Of a DNA stretch of 64,000 nucleotides, positions 11,914 through 20,850 are shown in pieces. Both the position numbers and the translations under genes were made by a program. Within the stretch, counting starts at the first letter, position 1. Every line of letters starts with the position of its first letter. Source of the DNA: Novosphingobium sp. SG919 (GTDB lineage: Bacteria; Pseudomonadota; Alphaproteobacteria; Sphingomonadales; Sphingomonadaceae). The DNA is taken from contig NZ_JABCNG010000003.1 in NCBI RefSeq assembly GCF_012932495.1, positions 124,001-188,000 on the forward strand, written 5' to 3'. The notes below the pieces were generated by a model. That model had not been told where the DNA came from and ran no database searches. It worked only from the letters and a program-made list of their open reading frames with translations.

Positions 11914-12327
11914 ATGCGCAAAGCCGCCGCCCTTGCCTTTCTCGTTTCGGCCGGGAGCCTTCTGGCTGCGTGCAGTTCCAGCAGCTCGCTGTTCAACCAC
12001 GTGCGCCCGGACGAATTCGCCGTCAGCCGCCAGGCGCCGCTGGTCGTGCCGCCCGATTTCGCGCTGACCCCGCCCAACCCCGGCGCCCCGCGCCCGCAGG
12101 ATGTCGATTCGTCGAAGCAGGCGCTCGATGCCCTGTTCGGCGGCCCGGCGCCGCGCAGCGCGGTGGAAACCGACACGCTGGGCAAGGCCGGCGCTTCGGC
12201 AGCCGGCATTCGCAGCACCGTGGGCGATCCGCAGACCACCACCGTGGCCAAGGGCGCGCAGGTGAAGGATATCCTCTCCGCGCCGCAGGGCGATGGCCAG
12301 GAAGCGCGCGCCTCGATTCCGGGCTGA
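11914..12327 (+). CDS. DUF3035-family lipoprotein
   Basis: A 137-residue lipoprotein: signal peptide with lipobox LLAAC (Cys20), then a low-complexity, probably unstructured chain. The segment DEFAVSRQAPLVVPPDFAL is the hallmark of DUF3035 and resembles the N-terminal BamC stretch that binds BamD; from memory, the related Caulobacter BamF belongs here, which would place it in the outer-membrane protein assembly machine. That link is an inference. It follows lspA by 3 bp, ends the operon, and a good terminator follows. Confidence 0.75.
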   Translation: MRKAAALAFLVSAGSLLAACSSSSSLFNHVRPDEFAVSRQAPLVVPPDFALTPPNPGAPRPQDVDSSKQALDALFGGPAPRSAVETDTLGKAGASAAGIRSTVGDPQTTTVAKGAQVKDILSAPQGDGQEARASIPG

Positions 12328-12348
12328 TCGCGCCAGCGCCTGCATGTG

Positions 12349-12379
12349 AAAAGGGCCTGCAGAGATTGCGGGCCTTTTT
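12349..12379 (+). terminator. Rho-independent terminator after the ileS-lspA-DUF3035 operon
   Basis: AAAAGGGCCTGC pairs with GCGGGCCTTTTT across a 7-nt loop (12 pairs, two of them G-T), and the 3' arm ends in five T residues. It lies 21 bp after the DUF3035 stop. Confidence 0.8.
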
Positions 12380-12396
12380 CTTTGCTCTTCTCGCAA

Positions 12397-12423
12397 CGTC
12401 ACCCCGGACTTGATCCGGGGTGA
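12397..12423. repeat. Solo copy of the CCCCGGACTTGATCCGGGG palindrome
   Basis: This 27-bp element (CGTCACCCCGG..CCGGGGTGA) matches the right arm of the 8434-8530 pair almost exactly. It lies just after the terminator in the 398-bp gap before the ZnuD-like gene. The remainder of the gap holds the candidate Zur box and a long leader; I see no gene in it. Confidence 0.7.
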
Positions 12424-12571
12424 AGATGGCAGGAAGGGTGGGTGCCCTGCCCGTTCGGCGATCTTCACCAAGCCCCCAAGCCCAAGCACTTTTTCGCCCT
12501 GCTTCATCCTGCGTTCAGGTGAAACATGGCCAGAAAGCGCCCGCGTCCCGGCGCTTGCCGGGCCTCATCAT

Positions 12572-12589
12572 GAAATGTTATATCGTTCC
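12572..12589. promoter_or_regulatory. Candidate Zur-binding box
   Basis: GAAATGTTATATCGTTCC matches 15 of 18 positions of the palindrome GAAATGTTATAACATTTC, the core recognised by proteobacterial Zur. It lies 137 bp before the ATG of a ZnuD-like receptor, so zinc-dependent repression of that gene is the natural reading. The right half-site is imperfect and the distance implies a leader of 100 bases or more. Confidence 0.5.
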
Positions 12590-12725
12590 CGAACAAGGGA
12601 ACGAGCGCGGCGGAGAGGCCAACGAATACGACGCCCGCAGCCGTTGCGGGCGCTGCGACAATGCGTGTCCTTGGGCCATCCCCCCGAAAGCCCATGGCGC
12701 GAACAAGGTTATGGAGGAGATTTCG

Positions 12726-14777
12726 ATGCGTTCCATCCTGATGCTGGGATCAGCGGTCCTGGCCCTGGCGCCCGCCGCTGCCTGGGCCAATGCGCCGGCC
12801 CCCGCCGATAGCGGCGCCAACGCCGCAGCCGATGCCAGCGAGGCAGGTTCGGACGGCACCGGGTCGGGCAGCAGCAGCCCGATCATCGTCACCGCCACGC
12901 CGTTTGGCCACCTGATCGACGACACGCCCACCGTTTCCGCGCGCGTCGATGCCGACCAGATTTCCCGCGCCGGCGGCTCCAGCATTGCCGATTCGCTGCG
13001 CGACGTGCCGGGCGTTTCGGCAACCGGATTTGCCTCTGGCGCCAGCCGCCCGATCATTCGCGGCATGGACAGCAACCGCGTCCGCCTGCTCGAAGACGGC
13101 ACCTCCAGCTCCGACGTGTCGGACATCGGCCCCGACCACGGCATCCCCATCGATCCGCTCTCGGCCCGCTCGATCGAAGTGGTGCGCGGCGCGGCCACGC
13201 TGCGCTATGGCAGCCAGGCGATCGGCGGCGTGGTCAACACGATCAACAACCGCGTGCCGATGAGCTTGCCGACCGAAGCGCTCTCGGCCGAAGCCAGCAC
13301 CAGCTACACCACGGTGAACAAGGGCGTGGAAACCGCGGCGCTGGTCGATACCAAGACCGGGCAGCTGGCGCTGCACGCCGACGGGTTCTGGCGCACCACC
13401 GACAACTATGACACCCCGCTGGGCACCCAGCAGAACTCCTGGTTCAACGGCTGGGGCGGATCGGTGGGTGGGTCCTATTTCCTGCCCGGCGACAAGAGCC
13501 ACGTGGGCCTGGCGGTGACGCACTATGACGCGCGCTACGGCATTCCCAGCGACACCACCTATATCGACATGCGCCAGACCAAGGTGATGAGCCGCAACAG
13601 CTTTGCGCTGGATTCGGGCCTGCTCAAGACCTTCACGCTCGACGGCAGCTATGGCGATTACCAGCATCAGGAAAAGAATCCCGATGGCTCGGTCAACACC
13701 ACGTTCAAGAACAAGGAATGGAACGGGCGCGGCGAACTGCTGCTCAACGCCGTGGGGCCGGTGCGCAACACCGCGCTGGGCGTGGAATACCAGCACCGCG
13801 ATTTCTCGGCCATCGGCGAAGACAGCAGCTACCTGAACCCGGCGACCAGCCAGAACATTGCCGGCTACCTGTTCACCGAAATCCAGTTGGCCGATCCGCT
13901 GCATGTCGAAGCCAGCGGCCGCGTGGAGCACGTTCGCATCACCGGCACCCCGGCGGACGACGCGTTCACGGTGCGCAAGTACACGCCCGTCAGCGGCGCC
14001 ATCGGCCTGCTCTACACCCCGGTGCAGGCGGTCAAGCTGGGCCTCAACTTCTCCAGCACCGGCCGCGCCCCGGCGCTGACCGAACTGTTTGCCCGCGGCG
14101 CCCACGATGGCCCGCAGACCTTCGAAACCGGCGATCCCAACCTCAAGGTAGAGCGCGCCAATTCGCTCGAAGGCAGCCTGCGCGTGCGCCAGGGCGGCTT
14201 CAGCTTCACCGGCTCGGCCTATTACACCTGGTACAAGAACTATATCTATGGCGACCTGACGGGGCGCACCTGCGACGATGATGGCGTGTGCACTGCCAGC
14301 ACCGATGGCGAACTGCGCGAGCTGTTCTATCGCCAGCAAGGCGCCAAGTTCCGCGGCCTGGAAGCGGAAATGAGCCAGGAACTGGTCAAGACCGACCAAG
14401 GCACGTTCACCGCCAAGGTGCTGGGCGACTATACCCGCGCCACGCTCGACAGCGGCAGCAACGTGCCGCGCATCCCGCCCTATCGCGTGGGCGGCGGCTT
14501 TGCCTGGGCGGGCAAGACGATCGATGCCGGGATCATGTTCAGCCACTATGGCCGGCAGGACAAGGCAGGCGATTTCGACACGCCCACCGATGGCTACAAC
14601 AACCTCAACGTCAACGTGGCGTTCCGCCCGTTCAAGAGCCATCCGGGCATCGAACTGGCCATCGTTGGCCAGAACCTGACCGACGATACCCAGCGCCTGG
14701 CCACCGCGCTCAACAAGGACCTGGTGGTGATGCCGGGCCGTTCGGTGCGCTTCGTGCTCAAGGCCGCAACGTTCTGA
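12726..14777 (+). CDS. TonB-dependent receptor, ZnuD-like (zinc uptake)
   Basis: A 683-residue outer-membrane receptor: signal peptide ending AAAWA, a region with PIIVTATPFGHLIDD near the TonB box, a plug with GGSSIADSLRDVPGVSATGF and RPIIRGMDSNRVRLLEDG, then SSDVSDIGPDHGIPIDPLSA, RGAATLRYGSQAIGG and a beta-barrel ending VRFVLKAATF. The plug block around SPDHxxxIDPL is characteristic of ZnuD-type zinc receptors. GGAGGA lies 7 bases before the ATG at 12726; the frame is open further upstream but that part resembles nothing. A candidate Zur box upstream fits zinc uptake. Substrate is inferred, not shown. Confidence 0.8.
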   Translation: MRSILMLGSAVLALAPAAAWANAPAPADSGANAAADASEAGSDGTGSGSSSPIIVTATPFGHLIDDTPTVSARVDADQISRAGGSSIADSLRDVPGVSATGFASGASRPIIRGMDSNRVRLLEDGTSSSDVSDIGPDHGIPIDPLSARSIEVVRGAATLRYGSQAIGGVVNTINNRVPMSLPTEALSAEASTSYTTVNKGVETAALVDTKTGQLALHADGFWRTTDNYDTPLGTQQNSWFNGWGGSVGGSYFLPGDKSHVGLAVTHYDARYGIPSDTTYIDMRQTKVMSRNSFALDSGLLKTFTLDGSYGDYQHQEKNPDGSVNTTFKNKEWNGRGELLLNAVGPVRNTALGVEYQHRDFSAIGEDSSYLNPATSQNIAGYLFTEIQLADPLHVEASGRVEHVRITGTPADDAFTVRKYTPVSGAIGLLYTPVQAVKLGLNFSSTGRAPALTELFARGAHDGPQTFETGDPNLKVERANSLEGSLRVRQGGFSFTGSAYYTWYKNYIYGDLTGRTCDDDGVCTASTDGELRELFYRQQGAKFRGLEAEMSQELVKTDQGTFTAKVLGDYTRATLDSGSNVPRIPPYRVGGGFAWAGKTIDAGIMFSHYGRQDKAGDFDTPTDGYNNLNVNVAFRPFKSHPGIELAIVGQNLTDDTQRLATALNKDLVVMPGRSVRFVLKAATF

Positions 14778-14829
14778 TGTGCCGGAGCCCGGTCGGCATG
14801 GGTTTTCCCAAGCCGGCCGGGCCCACCCA

Positions 14830-15678
14830 TTACGCTTTCAACAATTGCCCGACCTTGTCGAACGGGCTGGGCGCGGTGCCCGCGCCAAAGCGATAGCTCG
14901 ATGCGGTGAGCGCCCCGCGCAAGTCGTTTTCCGAATAGACGCAGACGCCAGGATCGGCCCCGGCCGCGCCGACCGCCACCATCAATGGAATCAGGTGATC
15001 TTCGCGCGGGTGGCAGATTCGCGCGGCGGGGGCCTTGTCCCATTGCAGCAGGGCGGCCGCGCGCGCCTCTGGCGCCAGGTCCAGCAGCGTGTGGCGCAGC
15101 CAGGCATCGAATGCAGCCGAAGGGGCCGCAGCCGCAGCGCTGAACTGGCGCAAGTTGTGATAACTGAACCCCGAACCCACGATCAGCACGCCCTCGTCGC
15201 GCAAGGGCGCCAGGGCACGGCCCAGCGCCAGGTGCGCGGCCACGTCGTAATCGGCACGCAGCGACAGGCTGAGCACCGGGATGTCCGCCTCCGGCCAGAT
15301 CGGCTGGAGCATCGAGAACGTGCCATGATCGAACCCACGCGCGGGATCGCGGCCCACCGGAATGCCCGCCGCCGCCGCCAGCGCGATCACCTCCTCGGCC
15401 AGGTCCGGCGCGCCCGGCGCGGGATAGCGGATGTGATAGGTGTGTTCGGGAAAGCCGAAATAGTCATAGACCATGCCCGGCTGCGCCGCGGTGGACACGG
15501 TAAAGCCGGGTTCCTCCCAATGCCCCGAAACCACCAATACCGCACGCGGGCGGGCGGGCAACTGCGCGGGAAGCGCCTTGAGCGAGGCTTCCAGCCAGGC
15601 AAAGCCATCGCGGAACGGGCCATCGAGCCAAGGCCAGGGCCCGCCACCGTGCGAGAGGAAGAAAACCGGCTGCTGCAT
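14830..15678 (-). CDS. DODA-type extradiol dioxygenase (YgiD-like)
   Basis: A 282-residue member of the class III extradiol ring-cleavage family that includes E. coli YgiD and plant 4,5-DOPA dioxygenase. Likely metal ligands lie in FFLSHGGGPW, VVSGHWEEPG, and HPREDHLIPLMVA; GFDHGTFSMLQPI supplies a further conserved histidine. The family cleaves catechols such as L-DOPA; the physiological substrate here is unknown. It is convergent with the ZnuD-like gene and stands alone, with a 392-bp spacer before the next gene. Confidence 0.85.
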   Translation of the reverse strand: MQQPVFFLSHGGGPWPWLDGPFRDGFAWLEASLKALPAQLPARPRAVLVVSGHWEEPGFTVSTAAQPGMVYDYFGFPEHTYHIRYPAPGAPDLAEEVIALAAAAGIPVGRDPARGFDHGTFSMLQPIWPEADIPVLSLSLRADYDVAAHLALGRALAPLRDEGVLIVGSGFSYHNLRQFSAAAAAPSAAFDAWLRHTLLDLAPEARAAALLQWDKAPAARICHPREDHLIPLMVAVGAAGADPGVCVYSENDLRGALTASSYRFGAGTAPSPFDKVGQLLKA

Positions 15679-16070
15679 AGGAAACCATCCTTTCCCGTCC
15701 TATTTAAGGATTGTCGGGGCTTGTGACAGCAGGCAAAAGCCTGTGCATCTTGTTGGGGCAATTCGAACACCGGGTTCACACGCACCATACGGGCGCACGG
15801 GGGAAACGGCACCATGGCCAAACCGTAATGATTTGATCACGCCCCCGGCAGACCGGAAAGGCTAGACCGCTTTTCGACGGTGAGCAGCTCTGGATCCGCG
15901 ACGTGACGGTCCCCTGTTCCGGTTCCGCTCTGGGCTGCTCACCGTCACCCCTGCCGCTTCGCGCAGGCGCCGCTTTCCCGATCTGACGGTTTCCCGGTCG
16001 CTGACAACGCGCAGAAGGCTTTTGCCCTTCCCGGCGGCTCCACAACCTTTGCAGTTCGGAAAAACCGGCC
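15679..16070. other. 392-bp intergenic region between divergent genes
   Basis: No plausible gene is seen. It holds the start region of the dioxygenase gene on the left and of the GH18/deacetylase/glycosyltransferase gene on the right. Its main structure is a perfect 13-bp inverted repeat at 15876-15946. Confidence 0.6.
15876..15946. repeat. Perfect 13-bp inverted repeat with 45-nt spacer
   Basis: GACGGTGAGCAGC (15876-15888) and GCTGCTCACCGTC (15934-15946) are exact complements; the spacer contains further GTGACGGTC/CCGGTTCC sequence. In RNA from either strand this would form a large stem-loop in the leader of the flanking gene. No riboswitch class is recognised. Confidence 0.6.
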
Positions 16071-19000
16071 GTGCCACGCCCCATCTTCTTCGATCCCACC
16101 GGCCAGCGCCGCCGCTGGACTCGTCGCCTTGCCTTTGCCGTGCTGGCCGTGCTGGTGGCGATGTGCGTGATCTTTGCCACCACGGTGGCCACCGTCACCC
16201 CGCGTGAGCCGCTGGCATTTGCCCAGGAACGCCTGGCGCCGCTGCCGCTGAAAACCCAGGTCAGCCGCCTGTCGCACCGCCTGGCCGCGCTGTTCGGCCA
16301 CCGCGCGGTGGTGCCGGCGCGGGTTCAGGCCGCCCCCATCACGATCGGTTTCTACCAGGCGCAAAGCGATGAAAGCGCCGGGGCGCTGCAGCGCCACGTC
16401 GGCCAGATCGACTGGGTGGCCCCCACGCTCATGGGGCTCGATCATGCCGGCCACCTGACGGTGACCGACGATGCGCCGATGCGCCGGATCATCGCCGGAT
16501 CGCTGCGCCGCCCGCTGGTGGTGCCGGTGTTGCAGAACGTGAGCGATGCGGCCGGCTGGGACGGCGCGGGCACGGCTGCCGTGCTGAACAACCCGGCGCG
16601 CCGCCTGGCGCTGGCCAATGCGGTGGACGCCGCGCTCGACAAGTCGGGCGATGCCGGGGTGATGATCGATTTCGAAAGCCTGCCCCAGGGCGCGTTGCCC
16701 GGCCTGCACCAGTTTGCCGCCGACCTGCACGCGCGCCTGGCGCCCAAGCATCGCCTGGTCTCGATCACCATGCCGGTCGATGATGAAAACTGGCACCCGC
16801 GCGCCTTTGCCGACGTGGCCGACAAGATCGTGCTGATGGCTTATGACGAACATTGGCAAGGCGGCCAATCCGGCCCGATCGCCTCCAATCCGTGGTTCAT
16901 CGGCCGTGTTTCCGCCGCGCTCAAGGGCGTTCCCGCCGGCAAGGCGGTGGTCGCGCTCGGCAGCTATGGCTATGACTGGCATGAAGGCCATGCCGATGCG
17001 CTGACCGTGGAAGAAGCCTGGCTGGCCGCGCACGACAGCGGCACCACGCCGGGCTGGGACAAGGCCAGCGGCAATGTCGGCTTTGCCTATGACGACGATG
17101 CCGATACCGCCGATGGCACGCCTGCCGTGCGCCACGACGTGTGGCTGCTCGATGCCGCCACCAGCTGGAACCAGATGCTGATGCTGCGCCAGCTGGGCGT
17201 GGGTTCGGTGGCGCTGTGGCGGCTGGGTTCGGAAGACCCCGGCTTCTGGCCCGTGCTGCAGGCCTGGCACGGCGGGGCCAAGACCCTGCCCGACATTTCG
17301 CGCATTACCCAAAGCAGCAACGTGGACGTGGAAGGCAACGGCGAAATCCTGCGCATCGATGCCACTCCCACGCCCGGCACCCGCTCGCTCGATACCGACC
17401 ATCGCCTCGGCCTCGTCACGGACGAACGCTATGTCACGCTGCCCACGCCCTATGTCGTGCGCCGCACCGGGGATCGGCCCAAGCTGGTCGCGCTGACCTT
17501 CGACGATGGCCCCGATCCGACCTGGACGCCGCAGATCCTCTCGATCCTGGAGAAATACCACGTGCCCGGCACGTTCTTCGTGATCGGCGAAAACGGGGTG
17601 GCCAACCGTGGCCTGCTGCAACGCATGGTGGCCGACGGCGACGAGATCGGCAACCACAGCTATACCCACCCCAACATGGCCAACAGCACCCCGGCCGGGA
17701 TCAAGCTGGAACTCAATGCCACGCAGCGCCTGATAGAGGCCTATACCGGCCGCTCCACCCGCCTGTTCCGCGCGCCCTATTTCGGAGACGCCGAGCCGAC
17801 CACGGCCGACGAACTCGATCCCGCGCTGATCGCCCAGAAGCAGGGTTATACGATCGTCGGCCTCCACGCCGACCCGGGCGACTGGATGCGCCGCCCGGCC
17901 GACCAGGTGGTGCAGCTCACCGTCAGCGCGGTGGATGGCGGCAATGCCGATCGTTCCGCCAATGTGATCCTGCTGCACGATGGCGGCGGCAACCGTTCGC
18001 AGACCGTGGCCGCGCTGCCCCGGATCATCGAACAGTTGCAGGCCCAGGGCTATCGCTTCGTGCCGGTGTCCACGCTGGCAGGCATGAAGCGCGATGACGT
18101 GATGCCCGTGGTCAAGGGCTGGGACCTCGTCGCCGTGCAGCTCGACATCGGCATCTTTGCCGTGCTCGCCGCCGCGCTCGCCACGCTGAACTGGACGTTC
18201 TTCTTCGCCATCGCGCTCGGCACCCTGCGCGCCTTGGGGCTAACCGGCCTGGCGCTGTTCCCGCAGCGCCGCGTCGACCTGCCCTGGCTGAACCGTGCGC
18301 CCGACGTGCCGCCCTACCAGCCGCGCGTGACGGTGATCATTCCCGCCTACAACGAAGAGCGGGTGATCGAGGCTTCAGTCCACCGCATCCTGGCCAGCAC
18401 CTATCCCGCGCTCAGCGTGATCGTGGCCGACGACGGATCGAAGGACGCAACCAGCCAAATCGTGACCGACGCGTTCGGCGGCGATCCGCGCGTGACGCTG
18501 ATGACCCTGGTCAACGGCGGCAAGGCCAGCGCGCTCAACCGGGCGCTCGCCGCCGCCGATGGCGAGATCATCGTGGCGCTCGATGCCGATACCCAGTTCG
18601 AACCCGAAACCATCGGCAAGCTGGTGCGCTGGTTCGAAAAGCCGGAAATCGGCGCCGTGGCGGGCAACGCCAAGGTGGGCAACCGCGTCAACCTCGTCAC
18701 CCGCTGGCAGGCGGTGGAATATGTGACGGCGCAGAACATCGAACGCCGCGCCCTCACCCGCTTCGACGCGATCATGGTCGTGCCCGGCGCGGTGGGAGCC
18801 TGGCGGCGCGAGGCGCTGAACGACGTCGGCGGCTATCCCGAAGACACCCTGGCCGAAGACCAGGACCTGACCATCGCGATCCAGCGCCATGGCTGGAAAG
18901 TGGCCTATGACGAAGACGCCGTGGCCTGGACCGAAGCGCCCGAAACCCTGCGCGCGCTGGGCAAGCAACGCTTCCGTTGGGCATTCGGCACGCTGCAATG

Positions 19001-19436
19001 CCTGTGGAAGCACCGCGCCGTGGTGGCGCAGCAGCGCCCCTCGGGCCTGGCCTTCATCGGCATTCCCCAGGCCTGGCTGTTCCAGATCGCCTTTGCCATC
19101 GCCTCGCCGCTGATCGACCTGGCGCTGGGCATCTCGATCGTGGGCACGATCGTGCGGGTGATCCAGCATGGCTGGGCCCAGACCCAGACCGACGTGCTGC
19201 GCATGGGTGTCTATTGGCTGGGCTTCACGCTGATCGACCTGGCCTGCGGGCTGGTCGCCTTCCGGCTCGACGTGCGCGAAAAGCGGCTGCCCGCGTTCCT
19301 CCTGCTCAGCCAGCGCTTCGTCTATCGCCAGCTGATGTACGGCGTGGTGATCCGCGCGGTCAGCGCCGCGCTCGCGGGCCTGGGCATCGGCTGGGGCAAG
19401 CTGGAACGCACCGGGCGGGTGAATACAGGGTCCTGA
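16071..19436 (+). CDS. Fusion protein: GH18-like domain, polysaccharide deacetylase, family 2 glycosyltransferase
   Basis: An 1121-residue protein with three enzyme modules. A membrane helix (~20-42) is followed by a GH18-like barrel (~88-440) with GVMIDFESL (Asp200, Glu202), then a NodB deacetylase (~475-680) with ALTFDDGPDPTWTP and NHSYTHPNM, membrane helices (~690-740), a GT2 domain (~750-980) with VTVIIPAYNEE, DADTQFEPE, EDQDLT and KQRFRW (QxxRW), and more helices (~1000-1090). Topology suggests hydrolase and deacetylase outside the inner membrane and polymerase inside. The modules parallel PgaB plus PgaC of poly-N-acetylglucosamine synthesis, so a GlcNAc-type polymer is likely but unproven. 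GTG start at 16071. Confidence 0.85.
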   Translation: MPRPIFFDPTGQRRRWTRRLAFAVLAVLVAMCVIFATTVATVTPREPLAFAQERLAPLPLKTQVSRLSHRLAALFGHRAVVPARVQAAPITIGFYQAQSDESAGALQRHVGQIDWVAPTLMGLDHAGHLTVTDDAPMRRIIAGSLRRPLVVPVLQNVSDAAGWDGAGTAAVLNNPARRLALANAVDAALDKSGDAGVMIDFESLPQGALPGLHQFAADLHARLAPKHRLVSITMPVDDENWHPRAFADVADKIVLMAYDEHWQGGQSGPIASNPWFIGRVSAALKGVPAGKAVVALGSYGYDWHEGHADALTVEEAWLAAHDSGTTPGWDKASGNVGFAYDDDADTADGTPAVRHDVWLLDAATSWNQMLMLRQLGVGSVALWRLGSEDPGFWPVLQAWHGGAKTLPDISRITQSSNVDVEGNGEILRIDATPTPGTRSLDTDHRLGLVTDERYVTLPTPYVVRRTGDRPKLVALTFDDGPDPTWTPQILSILEKYHVPGTFFVIGENGVANRGLLQRMVADGDEIGNHSYTHPNMANSTPAGIKLELNATQRLIEAYTGRSTRLFRAPYFGDAEPTTADELDPALIAQKQGYTIVGLHADPGDWMRRPADQVVQLTVSAVDGGNADRSANVILLHDGGGNRSQTVAALPRIIEQLQAQGYRFVPVSTLAGMKRDDVMPVVKGWDLVAVQLDIGIFAVLAAALATLNWTFFFAIALGTLRALGLTGLALFPQRRVDLPWLNRAPDVPPYQPRVTVIIPAYNEERVIEASVHRILASTYPALSVIVADDGSKDATSQIVTDAFGGDPRVTLMTLVNGGKASALNRALAAADGEIIVALDADTQFEPETIGKLVRWFEKPEIGAVAGNAKVGNRVNLVTRWQAVEYVTAQNIERRALTRFDAIMVVPGAVGAWRREALNDVGGYPEDTLAEDQDLTIAIQRHGWKVAYDEDAVAWTEAPETLRALGKQRFRWAFGTLQCLWKHRAVVAQQRPSGLAFIGIPQAWLFQIAFAIASPLIDLALGISIVGTIVRVIQHGWAQTQTDVLRMGVYWLGFTLIDLACGLVAFRLDVREKRLPAFLLLSQRFVYRQLMYGVVIRAVSAALAGLGIGWGKLERTGRVNTGS

Positions 19437-19483
19437 ACCGAGGCCCCTCCACCAGCCAGCGGCGGGGGTGGAGGGGCTGGTCC

Positions 19484-20848
19484 CTAAGCCGGCACGTGCA
19501 GCGTCACCGCCAGCCCGCCACCGGGCGCTTCATCCAGTTCCAGGCGCCCCCGGTGCAGCCGCGCCACGGCGTTGACCATCGACAGGCCCAGGCCCCCACC
19601 CGGACGGGTGCGCGCGTTGTCGAGCCGCACGAAGCGCTCGACCACGCGAGGGCGGTCTTCGGGGGCGATGCCGGGGCCATTGTCGGCTACGGCCAGGGTG
19701 GCTTCGCCATCCGCCGCGCGGGTGCGCACAGTGATCGCGTTTCCGCCGTATTTCAGCGCGTTGTCGATGGCGTTGGCCAGCGCGCGCGAGATCAACTCGC
19801 GATCGGCCATGACCCAGGCCGGCGCCAGATCAAGCGCCAAGGTCACGCCCGATTGTTCGGCCAGGGGTTCATAGAGTTCGACCATGTCGGCCGCCACGGC
19901 CGCCAGATCGAGCGCCACGCGGCGGTCTTGCACCGCGCCGCCTTCGAGGCGGCTGATTTCCAGCGCGGTTTCCAACATGGCGCGCAGGCCATCGGCATCG
20001 GCGCGCGCGGCCTGGAGCGCTTCGATCGCGCCCGGCTCGTCCACGCGGGCAAGCGCGGTGTCGATCGCCGCGGAAAGCCGCGTGACCGGCGAGCGCAGAT
20101 CGTGCGCCAATGCGCCCGAAACCGCCCCCAGTTCGGCCACCAGCGTGGCAATGCGCTCGGCCATCTGGTTCATCTGCAGGCGCAAATGGTCGAACCCGTC
20201 GCCGCTTTCCCCTTCTGCCAGGCGCATGCCGAAATTGCCGGCCGCCAGTTCCTCGGCCGCCTTGGCGATTTCGTGGGTGCGGCGGCTGATCGCCAGGCCC
20301 AGGACCACCGCGCTGACCAGCGCCAGCGCCACGGCCACGGCAATGGTCAACCCGATCGCGGCGGCAAAGGCCAGGTTGAAGCGCCGCTCGCTCGCCCCCA
20401 TCAACCCCACGGTCAGCCGCGCGCCGTCGGGCAAAGTGCTGGCCAGCACCAGCGCTTCCTGGTCGTTGGCGCTATCCCCGCGGCGCACCAGCACCGGTTG
20501 CGGGCGCGGGCCCGGCGCGATCGACGGCACGAAATCGATATTGCTCGTCACCGTCGCGCGCGCGCCGCCCGTCAGCGTCACGAAGACGCCGGGATCGGCC
20601 ACGCTGCCGCGCTGGTCGCGAATGAAATCGTCCAGCGAATCGCGCCCGCCGCTGTAGAACGCGGCCAGCAGATCGTCGCGCACGTCGATCACCTGGTCTT
20701 CGCGATCGGCGCGCACCACGTCCAGCATCTGGGTGCGCAGGAAAAAGATCGCCGCCGCGCTCGACAGCAATTGCAGCACGAACACCGCCGCGACCAGGCG
20801 CAGCATGGTGGGCGAAAGCGGGCGCTGGCGCATGGCCCGGGCGAGCAT
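19484..20848 (-). CDS. Sensor histidine kinase
   Basis: A 454-residue membrane sensor: transmembrane helices at ~15-37 and ~160-188 flank a ~120-residue periplasmic domain, followed by HAMP (~190-240), the dimerization/phosphoacceptor helix GALAHDLRSPVTRLSAA (His249) and an ATPase domain with N-box RALANAIDNALKYGG, G1 VADNGPGIAPED and G2 GGGLGLSMVNAVARL. The ATG at 20848 lies 2 bp after the response-regulator stop, so both are co-expressed. The periplasmic domain is not recognised and the signal is unknown. Confidence 0.92.
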   Translation of the reverse strand: MLARAMRQRPLSPTMLRLVAAVFVLQLLSSAAAIFFLRTQMLDVVRADREDQVIDVRDDLLAAFYSGGRDSLDDFIRDQRGSVADPGVFVTLTGGARATVTSNIDFVPSIAPGPRPQPVLVRRGDSANDQEALVLASTLPDGARLTVGLMGASERRFNLAFAAAIGLTIAVAVALALVSAVVLGLAISRRTHEIAKAAEELAAGNFGMRLAEGESGDGFDHLRLQMNQMAERIATLVAELGAVSGALAHDLRSPVTRLSAAIDTALARVDEPGAIEALQAARADADGLRAMLETALEISRLEGGAVQDRRVALDLAAVAADMVELYEPLAEQSGVTLALDLAPAWVMADRELISRALANAIDNALKYGGNAITVRTRAADGEATLAVADNGPGIAPEDRPRVVERFVRLDNARTRPGGGLGLSMVNAVARLHRGRLELDEAPGGGLAVTLHVPA

Positions 20849-20850
20849 GG

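Noticed and set aside
12420-12725. An N-terminal extension of the ZnuD-like receptor
   Set aside because: A signal peptide and a ribosome-binding site start at 12726; the upstream part covers the palindrome and the candidate Zur box.
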